From Neltuma alba (Eukaryota; Streptophyta; Magnoliopsida; Fabales; Fabaceae): 64,000 nt of DNA. Both the position numbers and the translations under genes were made by a program. The notes under the pieces are model-generated. The model was not told the DNA's origin. It made no database searches and worked only from the letters and a program-made list of their open reading frames with translations. Location: assembly GCF_004799145.2 (NCBI RefSeq), contig NW_021637150.1, forward strand, positions 41,974 to 105,973, given 5' to 3'. Shown in pieces: positions 11,936 to 21,704 of this stretch; the first letter of the stretch is position 1, and the number at the start of each line of letters is the position of its first letter.

Positions 11936-13050
11936 TCAATTCCATCAACAAATGTGGTCAATTACACTAACAAATATAGTAAATTTTATTAACATATCAT
12001 CAAAATACCATTGTCCACTCAATTAACAAGTGTAGTCAAGTCCACTAACAAATGTAGTAAATATCATTAACATATCACCTACAAAACCATTGCACAGTCA
12101 AATGACTTTGCATCACGACGATGTTGTTATTCCTGTAACAAATCTGGTCACTTTCATTGACTAATGTAGTAAATTCCACTAATAAATGTTGTAAATATCA
12201 TTAACATATCACCTACAAAACTATTGCAGAGTCAAATGAATTTGCATCACGGCGATGTTGTCATTCCCATAACAAATCAGGTCACTTTCATTGAATGATG
12301 TAGTAAATTCCACTAATAAATGTAGTAAATCTCATTAACGTGACCTACAAAACCATTGCACAGTCAAACGAATTTGCATCTGCTCACTTTCATTGACTGA
12401 TGTAGTAAATTCCACTAATAAATGTAGTAAATCTCATTAACGTGACCTACAAAACCATTGCACAGTCAAACGAATTTGCATCTGCTTACTTTCATTGACT
12501 GATGTAGTAAATTCCACTAATAAATGTAGTAAATCTCATTAACGTGACCTACAAAACCATTGCACACTCAAACGAATTTGCATCTGCTCACTTTCATTGA
12601 CTGATGTAGTAAATTCCACTAATAAATGTAGTAAATCTCATTAACCTGACCTACAAAACCATTGCATAGTCAAATGAATTCGCATCACGACGTTGTTATT
12701 CCCCTAGCAAAACTGGTCACTTTCATTGACTAATGTAGTAAATTCCACTAATAAATGTAGTAAATCTCATTAACATGACCTACAAAACCATTGCACAGTT
12801 CAATGAATTTGCATCACCACAATGTTGTTATTCCCGTAACAAATCTGGTTACTTTCATTGACTGATGTAGTAAATTTCAGTAATATATCACCTCAATATC
12901 ATTGTCCACTCAATTGAATTTGCATCACAAGCATGTTGTCATTCCCTTACCAAATCTATTATTTTCCATTGCCGAATGTAGTCAATTACTCTAATTAATG
13001 TTGTAAATTTCATTAACATATCACTTAACAAATGTAATCATTGCCAACAC
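11936..13050. repeat. Second tandem array in the MULE, with a 102-bp core unit
   Basis: Four near-identical units have the landmark TAGTAAATTCCACTAATAAA at 12301, 12403, 12505 and 12607, exactly 102 bp apart. They are flanked by longer, older units with an extra segment containing GTTGTTATTCC and AACAAATCTGGT. Like the other array, it is rich in GTAGTAAAT words. It sits upstream of the Ulp1-like gene. Confidence 0.95.
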
Positions 13051-13734
13051 AAATTTAGTCCTTCTCAGACCAACAGTTGTTATTTCAAAACCAAACCCGC
13101 TAGTACTATTTACTACTTACCTCATCAAATTTACTACTCGGCTAATAGAATTACTGCTTGCTAAATTACTACAACAGGATAACCTTTGCAAATTTTACCC
13201 ACGCAAGGACAAACTTTTCACCCTAAACCATTCAATGAAAATGAAAGTAACTTTGTCATTGCCGCGCATGCAGACCAAATTAGTGGAATTCTACTTCCTT
13301 AAAATCCCACCCTCTCCACATAGAAAGCTATACTCTTTTTAGAAAAGTCAAATAACACCGACAAAACTATCCTTTCCATTTTGTTCTTTTCTTCAAATCA
13401 AAATAAACCAATCCCCACAACAAAAGCAATCCCCTGTTCCAATTAAAGGCCACCCAAAATGGATTAAACACTATCAATCACAATCATTTCCAAATATGTA
13501 CACAACCAAACACATCAGCAATAACATGGAAACAACTTTTTTCGTCCTAGAGCAACTTCTATGGGAACAACAAAGACGGAACCACAAAGAGCATCACTGC
13601 ATAATTACATTTTAAGCTTCGGGGACCCATCGAATGAACAACAATATTCAAGTTCCCTACCTGTTTAATTTCGAAAGCGACGGCGGCAATGTGATTTCGG
13701 CGACCGCTTTTTCGTTACTAGAGGACCTTCGATT
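13051..13734. other. MULE subterminal region, no gene seen
   Basis: Starts with decayed TTTACTACT words related to the array, then unique AT-rich sequence without a convincing ORF. It probably serves as right subterminal sequence. Confidence 0.5.
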
Positions 13735-13915
13735 TGGTTTCGCCGAGTGGGGGCACTTTCTGTTTCGGTGGGTTGCTCTCGTCGGGTCGGCGGGTTGCTT
13801 TCGTCGACTGGGCGAGGTAGTTCTAGTTCCTGTTTCACTTAGTGGGGGTTGCTTTCGCTGAGTGGAAGCAGTTCCTCTTTCGTCGAGTGGGGTGTTGTTT
13901 TCGCCGAGGAGTCGG
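13735..13915. repeat. GC-rich degenerate short repeats near the MULE right end
   Basis: Several variants of TTTCGCCGAGTGGGG / TTTCGTCGAGTGGGG occur at irregular spacing just inside the right inverted repeat. This local GC-rich patch is unlike the surrounding DNA. ORFs reading through it on both strands are repeat-derived. Confidence 0.7.
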
Positions 13916-13954
13916 TTTCCGCCTTTTCTCCATCTCCTCAAGTTTCAAACATCT

Positions 13955-14087
13955 TAAGGGCATTTCGGTCTTTTCGCCGAAAATATTAATTCCAGATTGG
14001 TTCCCAGTGACCTCCTTGTCATTTTGCTTATTCAGGTCCCTTATTTGTCCTTTTGGAATTGAAGTGGTATTTTATTGTCATTTTCCC
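13955..14087 (-). repeat. MULE right terminal inverted repeat
   Basis: Inverse of 4029-4161. Its outer 72 bp are identical to the left end. It is followed directly by the TTGATTTTT target duplication. Confidence 0.96.
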
Positions 14088-14096
14088 TTGATTTTT
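14088..14096. repeat. MULE target-site duplication, right copy
   Basis: TTGATTTTT, identical to 4020-4028. Confidence 0.97.
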
Positions 14097-14352
14097 TTGG
14101 GCCTAAGGGGACATGTTTTACAAGTTGTGTTAATTTAATAATTTCATATTTTCTATTTGTATTTTAGATAAATTGGGTTGAATTATTGTAATCTTGAATT
14201 GATTTATGTGTATTTAAAATTTGTTAAAAAAAACAAACCTCTTAACAGGCCACAAGCCAGGCTCAAGCCGAACAAAAGGCCTTTCACAGGCTGCAGGCCA
14301 GGCTCAAGCCAACATGCCTCATCACACAGGCCTGGCCTGGCATGTTTTCACC

Positions 14353-15225
14353 ACAAGGTACTTTCAACATATTTCACATAAACCAAAGAAAACCTTAAAA
14401 TACATTAACTTTCCATTAAAATATAACAATTTTCTAACTTTACCCATATTTAATATTATATACTTTTCAAAAAAGATAACTACCTACACCATAATGAATG
14501 AAAGATAAAATAGTACATTCACACCGAAAATTTAATGAAATGACTTATAAATAGGAGCAAAAAAATCTTCTCTCTCTGCCGCATAAATAGGACCAGAGGA
14601 GTATTATTTAATGACTAAAGGATTGTAGATTGGAGTATTTTGTTGTCATAACTCTATCTTGATATTCTCCTCGAATGAATATTTAGTGATTTTAATAATA
14701 TGATAATGTGATGTCAACTTATCAAGAGAATTGTAGGAAAAATGGAAAGACAATGTAAGTATATGATTATTTTGTTAGAGATTTAAGATATTAAATTAAT
14801 ATTTAGTCTTTTGGTGGCATGATTAGAATTTACATTAATTTTTAATTTTTTTTATTCCTCATTGTTTTGACCCTCTTTTAACTCTAACTTACCCATTAAC
14901 CTTTTACCCACTATCTCGACTTATTCAGAGTCCGGTGTAGTTTTCAATACCTTGTTATAAAACACTCAAGTCAAATCTTAACAGCATTTTGGGCCAAAAA
15001 AAAAATCACAGGAACCACAAGATCGATTAAACTTTTATTTATAGATGACAATTTGAGTGGAATCAAGTTGTCACTTATGGATCGAAGGCACTAGCCTTCC
15101 ACACGACTTAGTCCATGCACGATAGTAGCTAGAGAGGTTGCAGTTACACACTAGTACTACTATAAAACGCGATACAGAACCTCGGAGGCAGATTTCACAT
15201 GCCAACCAATGGCGCACGCACAGCT
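14353..15225. other. Chitinase A downstream flank
   Basis: No gene. The flank is conserved in unit B (about 24985-25785) and unit C (43682-44551). It contains the chitinase A poly(A) signal: AATAAA on the minus strand at 15034-15039, about 190 bp beyond the stop codon. Confidence 0.7.
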
Positions 15226-16143
15226 TCAAAAGCTAGCTCCAGTGGCATTACACACGATTTGATCGCTGTATCCCGATAGACTATCGTAGTACCTACTCCA
15301 TAACATCACCCCACCAAACTTGGGAGAGGTTTCTACCTGCGGAAGAATCTCCTTGTTGAGCACATCGATCGGGACATAACCACCGGCACTACCATTTGCA
15401 GCAGGAGACGCCGGGAGGCCGACATAGAACTTGGTGGCGTTGAACGTGGTGGTCCACTGGTTCCATGAACTTATAAGTTTCTGAGTATCTCCATCTGTGT
15501 ATTCGCAGGGAGGGTTGTTGTAAAACTGGACCCAGATGTCGTCGAAGAGGCCAGTGGTAATGGCTGTGTTTAGGTAGTAATCTGGGATTGGACATTGTGG
15601 TGCTGCTGATAAGTAAAACTTCTTTTGCTGGGTGTATGCGTAAAGCTCTTTAAGAAGGACATCCCAGTACAAGTTTGTACCTCCTTCGATGTCAAAATCA
15701 ATGCCATCTAAGGCCACTAGTCCGAGGAGACCTGGGCTTTGGCCACTGAGGTAGTAGGTCCACAGGTGGGAGGCAAATTGTTTGGCTTCTTCAGCCGAAG
15801 CAAGGGAATAGGAGCCAGAAGCTCCTCCGAGAGAAAGGAAGATTTTGACGCCCAGGCCTTGGCAAGTGGCTATTTGGGGGGCATATTTAGTGCAAGGGAC
15901 ACCCCAAGACGCAGAACAGTGTCCTGCTAGGTTTATGTCTGGAGTTTGGCCATTGCCGAATGTGTTCATGAATGCTATGTTGATTATCTCATACTTTTTG
16001 GTTTGGCATGCTGCATCCAACTCTCCTTCATTCACATTCTGGCCCCAGTAGGTGACAATTGGGCAGCTTTGGGATGAGCTCAAGTGAGAGAGGAGCAACA
16101 AGGGCCAAAGGAGGAGGACCAAAGCTTGTGTTTTCGAAGCCAT
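15226..16143 (-). CDS. Class III acidic endochitinase (GH18), copy A
   Basis: Hydrolyses beta-1,4 bonds in chitin, probably as a secreted defence enzyme. The product is 305 aa in one exon. Residues 1-26 are a signal peptide (hydrophobic ALVLLLWPLLLL, cut near SSQS|CPI). Then come CPIVTYWGQN, NIAFMNTFGNGQTP and the active site DGIDFDIEGG with D146, D149, D151 and E153. The QFYNNPPC motif carries the family's catalytic-site tyrosine, and VMLWSRYYD ends the barrel. I chose the ATG at 16143, not the in-frame ATG at 16248, because the TATA box lies between them. Oddities: LFDDIW where other copies have LFDYIW; WGQNV where the family usually has WGQNG; and a C-terminus about 20 residues shorter than B owing to small indels and a stop. 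It is nearly identical to copy C outside a central patch. Confidence 0.95.
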   Translation of the reverse strand: MASKTQALVLLLWPLLLLSHLSSSQSCPIVTYWGQNVNEGELDAACQTKKYEIINIAFMNTFGNGQTPDINLAGHCSASWGVPCTKYAPQIATCQGLGVKIFLSLGGASGSYSLASAEEAKQFASHLWTYYLSGQSPGLLGLVALDGIDFDIEGGTNLYWDVLLKELYAYTQQKKFYLSAAPQCPIPDYYLNTAITTGLFDDIWVQFYNNPPCEYTDGDTQKLISSWNQWTTTFNATKFYVGLPASPAANGSAGGYVPIDVLNKEILPQVETSPKFGGVMLWSRYYDSLSGYSDQIVCNATGASF

Positions 16144-16209
16144 GGAGGTAAGGTTGAGAGAAGAAAAAGGAAATGCTTTCTTGTTTATTGCAAGAGCAAG
16201 AGAAAGAGC

Positions 16210-16258
16210 CAATTTATAATGGGCTAGGGTCAGGGGCAATAGCGTCAAATTCTATTAT
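16210..16258 (-). promoter_or_regulatory. Chitinase A core promoter
   Basis: TATA box TATAAAT (16212-16218) lies about 70 bp before the ATG. Directly upstream on the minus strand is a CCCTAGCCCATTATAAA block and a TTGACGCTA word. The block recurs at all seven chitinase 5' ends in the window. Confidence 0.8.
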
Positions 16259-16669
16259 TTTTAACTCAATTTGAGGCAAGGAAATATATAAATATATATA
16301 TATTAATTTAAGTTGTAGCGGTCTATAAGCAACAAATAGGTGAGAAAATTGGGTGGAAGTATATATCAAATATTGAAGGTCCTTGAAGGTGCATGCAGAC
16401 CTGCAATCCAGTTTCAAGAACTATTAATATAGATTCTTAAAAATTTCCTGAAGGTCAATCGCAAATTTTGGAGTCTGTAATGATGATTTTCAAGTTTTAG
16501 TCCTTCTTCCTGCCAAATTTGTCATTCCATTTTTCCAAGAATCAATCAATTAATATCAAATAGGACAGCTTGGCAGCATGTGTTTTGAATGTCAAAATTC
16601 ATATAGAATCACTTGTTTCCCAAGAATCAAGTGTTCTGGTATTTGTTAAGAGAGCCGCGCATCATACAG
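16259..16669. other. Chitinase A upstream flank
   Basis: No gene. It is conserved in units B and C. The last nine bases, ATCATACAG, are the target duplication of the next insertion. Confidence 0.6.
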
Positions 16670-18133
16670 TGGTAAACCTCTATTTTGCCTTGTTATTTTG
16701 TATCTTTTTGGAGGTTTTTATCAACTAAAATAAGTTATTTTGCAATTATTATTACTATTTTGAATTAATGAATAATTTTAGTAAATAGAGCAAACAGGTT
16801 ATTTTTGTCATATTTTTATGCTTGCTTTTAATTAATAAATTTTGGGATCTTTGATATTACAATTTGTTAAATTATTTTTTAGGTTAGTCTGAAAAATTTG
16901 GATTAAAAAAAAGGAAAAGAAAGAGCTAAAAGAATTGCAGGAGAAGGACCACAAAATTTTAAAATTGTAGTGACGGACCCTTGCTATCAAAACTCACCGT
17001 TTTGACCAAAGCATCAGGGCAAATGGATTTGAAAAAGGAGATTCTATGGTGAAAGGAGGCGGCCGCCACCCATACCTCCGGTTTCGGACCTCCACCACTT
17101 CTCTCAAATGACCGCCTTTGCCCTTCTCCATAACCTTCATCATCTACATTTGACCTCTCCACAACCTTCACCATAACGCGACCATAGCCGTTCATCCGCC
17201 TCACCCGTGTCCTTCTTCATCATCTACCAGCATCATATTCTTCTCAGCCGAATCAGAACCAGGGGGGCCGTGGCTTCATTCTGCAGAACCACAACGACGA
17301 CTCATTCTTCCTCAAGCTTCGACCACCAACATAACCATCTACAATGGCTGCGGAATCCTTGGAGCTCGTTGTGGTTGGGTTCAAGATCACGAGTGACTGA
17401 TACTTTTTCTGGTGCTCTTTGGGATTGGATTTAATGGCTTGAGCTTGGGAGCTACAAAAGGGAGTCTAGTTCTAATATTTAGTTTAAACTATGTATTGAT
17501 GATTTCTGGTTTGAAATTTGTTATGTGTAGTTTAAAACTTAGAATTACTAGTTGTAATTTTTGGTTTGGATTGGAATTGTTGAGATTTGGGTTGGTAATT
17601 TTAAGTTTGAGTACTTAGGTTTATAAATATATATTTAATTATATGTTTATACCTTTGTTGATTTATTGTTAGTATGATTTTTATGCTAGTTGTGTAGAGA
17701 TTATGCTTGAAGTGAATTTAACAAATAATTAGTATTCCCATTGAGCATTAATTTGAAAGGAATAACTTCTTTAAAATGATCCTTATCAATTAATTTACTC
17801 CCACATCATTAATCAAGCTAAGATAGTCATTGGTTCATTTTCAAAGAGCATCTCATTATTAAATTCCTTAAAATCCAAATTAATATTTTCACTTATCATT
17901 TTATTAAAAAGCCCAAAAAATAGTAATTAGGATTTATCTAATTTGCATTGTTTACAAAGTAGTTTTATTAAAGAAAATTAATTTTAAAACCCTCTCAATG
18001 TTTTTGGTACTTAGTTTAACTTAGATTTTTAAATAAAAAGTTTCCGCGAGGGAAACGATCCGGATTATACACTATATTGCATTTATATTCGGTTTTATTT
18101 TTTATTTAACCCAAAGCGACTACAAAGGCTTAA
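16670..18133. mobile_element. 1464-bp insertion of uncertain class, copy A
   Basis: Flanked by ATCATACAG at 16661-16669 and 18134-18142; unit B has a single ATCATGCAG and no insert at 27325-27333. Unit C carries the same insert, of the same length (45988-47451). The ends TGGTAAACC and GGCTTA show no clear inverted repeat. A 9-bp duplication suggests a MULE-type integration. However, the segment near 18045-18110 (CCGCGAGGGAAACGATCC) looks like the U5 part of an LTR, so the origin is unresolved. A GC-richer stretch at about 17040-17400 has short ORFs on both strands but no recognisable protein; it could be a captured gene fragment. Confidence 0.7.
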
Positions 18134-18142
18134 ATCATACAG

Positions 18143-18900
18143 AGTCACTTGTTTCAAAGTTCTAATTTCCTATAATTGATTCTTACTTCATCCATCATCA
18201 ATTAATATGATAGCACAAACATTTGGACTCGATCTTGGCACAAACATCTGGACTTTTGCCAGTAGTTAATTGATTCTTACTTATCTCTAATTAAGAACAA
18301 TACAACTCATGCATAAAATTCTTATTTTATTTTTGTATTTCTACTTTTATCTTTTAAAAAATATGTCTATATATTCTCATGCTTATAAACATAAAAATTT
18401 CAAATTGTTAGCAGTGGTCCTGCGACGCAACGTGAGGGGAACACCAAGGCGTAAGAGCAGCATCAACCTTATCTTCTTGCAAATTAAATATTTAAAATTT
18501 AGATATTTATACTTTGAAATATTTGGACAAAAATAATATGATATGTGTGTGTATATATGATTTGTGTAATATATATATATATATATATCAATATATGATT
18601 TTTTTTTTTGATACAGCATATCAATATACGATTACATCAATTTGGCGGTGCATTATTGTTCTTTTAAGGCCCTTAACACCTATTAATTCATACCCCCATT
18701 AATTCAATCCCCTGCATTTTTTTCATAACACGTGCGTTAATTATAAACGCGGTGATTCTTATTAGTCACTGCTTCCGATGAAAGATTGGTCTCCACTACG
18801 CTTCCCAACAAGTTAACTCAACCATCGACTATATACATAGAACCTATATGGCGAATAATTCAAATCTAACTAGCTTTTTGGATTAAATTTCAACAATACT
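18143..18900. other. Intergenic, conserved in units A, B and C
   Basis: No gene. Contains a (TA)n run near 18570-18588. It matches 27334-28070 and 47461-48195. Confidence 0.6.
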
Positions 18901-19252
18901 ATCTTCTATCCTAATAAATAAGACTTTATTTATAGTTTATAAATAAGAACTTATACTCCTCCGGTCCTTAATATAAGACCCATTTAACTAATTTGATTAG
19001 ATTAAGGAAGTTAGGTAAGTTAGTTAATTATAAGAAAAGTGACATATTTTTCCTAAAACACCATAATCATCTTTCTTAATACCCCCTCTCCCTCTTCTAC
19101 TTGATTATGGTTGAGGGAGTATCCATAGGGGTAATTTAGAGAAAATTGATAAATATGAGAAATGTGTCTTATATTTAGGACCAAAACCAACTTAAGAATT
19201 GGGTCCTATATTAAAGACCGGAGGAGTATTTAAGATTGGAGATAGTATCTTA
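18901..19252. mobile_element. Short hairpin MITE carrying a nested Stowaway MITE
   Basis: In unit B (about 28073-28148) this is an uninterrupted ~75-bp near-palindrome made of CTAAATATAAGACTTTATTT and its inverse. Here it is split by the 271-bp element at 18956-19226. Related hairpins occur at about 33255-33320 and 62000-62060. Confidence 0.7.
18956..19226. mobile_element. Stowaway-like MITE (Tc1/mariner type)
   Basis: Inverted ends CTCCTCCGGTCCTTAATATA and the inverse of CTCCTCCGGTCTTTAATATA, 271 bp, with TA on both sides. The matching positions in unit C (about 48270) and unit B lack it. It therefore inserted after the A/C duplication, or was lost from C. Confidence 0.9.
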
Positions 19253-21227
19253 CACCGACTTCTATTCACTTATTTGAGGGTCCAAATGAGAAAGAGAGAT
19301 GTGGCCTGAGGGGAATAAAATATTAAATCCATCCAGATCATTCACTACAAATCTAATGAATAATGATGGAGGTTTGCGGTGACAATGGGTGGGAAGTATT
19401 GTTTTTTTTTTTGGGGGGGGGGCTAATTTTTTGTGATGATTCGAGGACCATGAAACAACAAATAGGTAGATTATGGACATGGGCACGGGACATTAATCTG
19501 AATTCACGTTTAAGGTTTTGTTTTGGAAGTTTCTAATAATTGCATGCCTTTAATTAATTTACTTTAATGTAGTTCGTCCCCATGTGGTTGTACTTTCGCC
19601 AGGCGCACGAGATAAGATCATCTTATTACTTTGACGTGGCGAATAGACAATGCATATGTTTTTATGTGGGAAGGGGGGGGGATCCTATGATTACATTTTG
19701 GTGCCTTTTAGTGGGATGTTTGGATACGATAAAAACTATTTTTTAAAAGTATTTTTTTTTTGTAAATTGAGATAATTTTCATCACATATTTGCTTCACAT
19801 ATTTACTTTATATATTCTAAAAGTATTTTTAAAATCATGATTTTGATATTATCTAAACACCTCCATAGTCAGTTTTTTGTTAAAGATAGTTTAATTTGTA
19901 TATATAATGTTTTCTATGTACTAGGTTCTTTTCATTATTTGTTACTACAGATTGGGAACAGCTTAGCTTGTAAAGAAGAGCTCAGATCAAAAAAAAAAAA
20001 AAGCTTGTAAAGAAGAGCGAGAAGTCATTATTTGTAGATGATTAATGAAATTAAGGTCACTATATTTATTTGTAGTTAATATCTCTTTCCCTTTAATCCT
20101 CCTAAATCCTAACCATGAGAACATAATAATTCATCAAAAACTTGTCTAAGCTTTTTATGTTATGATAGGGTGACCACATGATATTTCAGTCGATAAAATA
20201 GTGACCACATGTTATGACAATAAGAGTACACAGCATTGTCGGTTTTCTTTTTCCTGTCCGCCAAGTAATTAATAGTACGTTCGTGATTGAGGCAAAAGTG
20301 TTCGTTTCCCAGTAAATGAAAACGGGCTTCTTTTTACGTCCGTATGTGAAAAAGAGAATCACATTAAAAAATATATTTAAACGTTGATATTATTGTAAAT
20401 CTAATCTATTTTATTCATTTAACGGTAGATCTAATACTTTATATTATTTTTTTTATTATATCTAGCATCCTAAAGATTAGAATACAAGATAAAGTATTTG
20501 ATGTACCAAAAAAAAAAGAGGACGTCAGGATCACGATACTTGATGCATATGAAAAATAAAATAAGAGTGCTGAATTCATATTTACGTTTTAATTTATATT
20601 TTGTATCTACATAGAAATATACTTTTTTCCCCAAATTTTCATTGAAAAATGTAAAAAAAAAAAAATTAATGAGAAGTCTCCGACAAAACTCAATTCCCTT
20701 TCTTTTGAATTTTGATGATATTCTCTCAACTTAATGCAGGGCACAGATATTATAAGCTCTTAAGGAGTTGGTGACATATTTTTTTATAAGAATGAGAATT
20801 AAAATGACAGTAAAATTTGATAAAAAGACATAACTATATTAGTTATGTTATAGAATGAAATATCCAATACTATAAAAATAAATTTTATATTTAGTAGCTG
20901 ATGTAGTATAAAAAAACCCAATCTATGGATGCTGAAGCCCGCTCGCTGGCCGGGGGTGCTGAAAATTGAAGTGAGTTGAAATAACGTGTTCTCTCCATAT
21001 TTATTCTTCTGATGAATTGTCTTCATCAGAAAAATGTACAAGTGATCCGTCAAGTATAGCCCCACAATGAACTCTATAAATTCGACGATCTATTTTCTGT
21101 GCCTCACAACATCTCATGCAGTGAGAAAAATAAACAAAAGAACCCACAGTTATCCAAGAACTGTGTATTTTAATCCTCTCTAGTTGTTTCGCTTTTGAAC
21201 TTGTATCAAAGCTATTTCGTTGCTGTG
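19253..21227. other. Intergenic, conserved in units A and C and mostly in B
   Basis: No gene supported. It contains poly-T/poly-G runs near 19400-19425 and TTAATTAA-type AT-rich DNA. It matches 28140-29868 in unit B and about 48290-50242 in unit C. The last ~150 bp are presumably the promoter of the LRR gene. Unit B homology stops near 20965, before the LRR gene. Confidence 0.6.
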
Positions 21228-21704
21228 ATGAGGTGTTTGTTCAAATTTTGTTATGCATTATTGGCATTGCTGTTGTTGCTGCATAGAAAACTCAGTTTGG
21301 CCACTGATGGTGAAGCATTGAAGAAGTGCATCGAGAAAGAGAGGAAAGCTCTTCTGTTGTTCAGAGAAGGCATCTATGCTGACTCTGGTATGCTGTCGAC
21401 ATGGAGGGACGGGGATGATGAAGATTGTTATAACTGGAAAGGAATTCATTGCAGCAACCAAACAGGTCACATTCAAATCCTTGATCTCCATGCTTCAGGT
21501 CCACTTTATATGGCTGGTACCATTAACATTACTTTGTTTAGTGATTTGCATGATCTGAAACATTTGGATCTCTGTCACAATTGTTTCTATCCATGTGACA
21601 TCCCTCAGTCCACAGAGTCCCTCACCAACTTAAGGTATCTCAGCCTCACTTATTCTAATTTTGTTGGAAGTATTCCCAAGGAATTGGGCAAGCTCTCAAA
21701 TTTA
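21228..21704 (+). pseudogene. LRR receptor-like protein gene, 5' fragment, copy A
   Basis: Encodes the N-terminus of a receptor-like protein of the EIX-receptor type: signal peptide (CLFKFCYALLALLLLL), an LRRNT region (ALKKCIEKERKALLLF to CYNWKGIHCSNQTGH) and the first LRRs (HLDLCHNCF, LRYLSLTYSNF, GSIPKELGKLSNL). The ATG is at 21228. At 21704 the homology with the unit C copy ends and the sequence joins a chitinase fragment on the opposite strand, so the frame runs on into unrelated residues and stops at 21809. The receptor would lack most LRRs and the membrane anchor. Confidence 0.88.

Larger units (their letters stand above)
4029..14087 (+). mobile_element. Autonomous Mutator-like element (MULE) with mudrA and Ulp1-like genes
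   Basis: A 10,059-bp insertion bounded by 133-bp terminal inverted repeats and a perfect 9-bp target duplication, the hallmark of MULEs. It carries a plus-strand mudrA transposase and a minus-strand Ulp1-like protease gene, convergent on a 128-bp tandem array, with a second tandem array upstream of the protease gene. MULEs with ULP1-like genes are known from plants (Kaonashi-type elements in Arabidopsis, CUMULE in melon). Both reading frames look intact and the inverted repeats are identical over the outer 72 bp, so it is a recent insertion and possibly still active. Confidence 0.96.
2843..14352. mobile_element. hAT-like element interrupted by the MULE, copy A
   Basis: It starts TAGAGGTGAAAATAGG and ends in the inverse of GGTGAAAACATGCC, with dense AGGCCTG words near both ends. 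Unit C carries the uninterrupted version, about 1.42 kb at 42265-43681. Unit B is empty near 24980. Here the 10-kb MULE at 4029-14087 splits it. The target duplication is only partly visible (ATAAG on both sides in unit C), probably because the right junction has lost a few bases. No transposase ORF remains. Confidence 0.8.
1..21704. repeat. Segmental duplication, copy A of the chitinase unit
   Basis: Bases 1 onward match 39425 onward almost base for base through intergenic DNA, hAT elements, chitinase gene, a 1464-bp insertion and the start of an LRR gene, up to 21704 (matching 50719). The copies differ by a 10-kb MULE and a Stowaway MITE present only here, and by a divergent patch inside the chitinase gene. 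Unit B is a more distant relative of both. The copy probably extends left of the window, because in unit C the same sequence follows a chitinase gene (E). Confidence 0.9.

Noticed and set aside
13634..13941. ORFs on both strands in the GC-rich patch
   Set aside because: They derive from degenerate short repeats near the MULE right end and have no recognisable domain.
15739..16051. Plus-strand ORFs within chitinase A, with equivalents in B
   Set aside because: They are antisense to a well-supported gene and contain no domain.
16144..16248. Upstream in-frame ATG extending chitinase A by 35 residues (also in B and C)
   Set aside because: The TATA box lies inside this extension, and the downstream ATG gives a normal signal peptide.
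17207..17618. Plus-strand ORFs inside the 1464-bp insert
   Set aside because: Short, no recognised protein, and present only within a duplicated insert; kept only as a note on possible capture.
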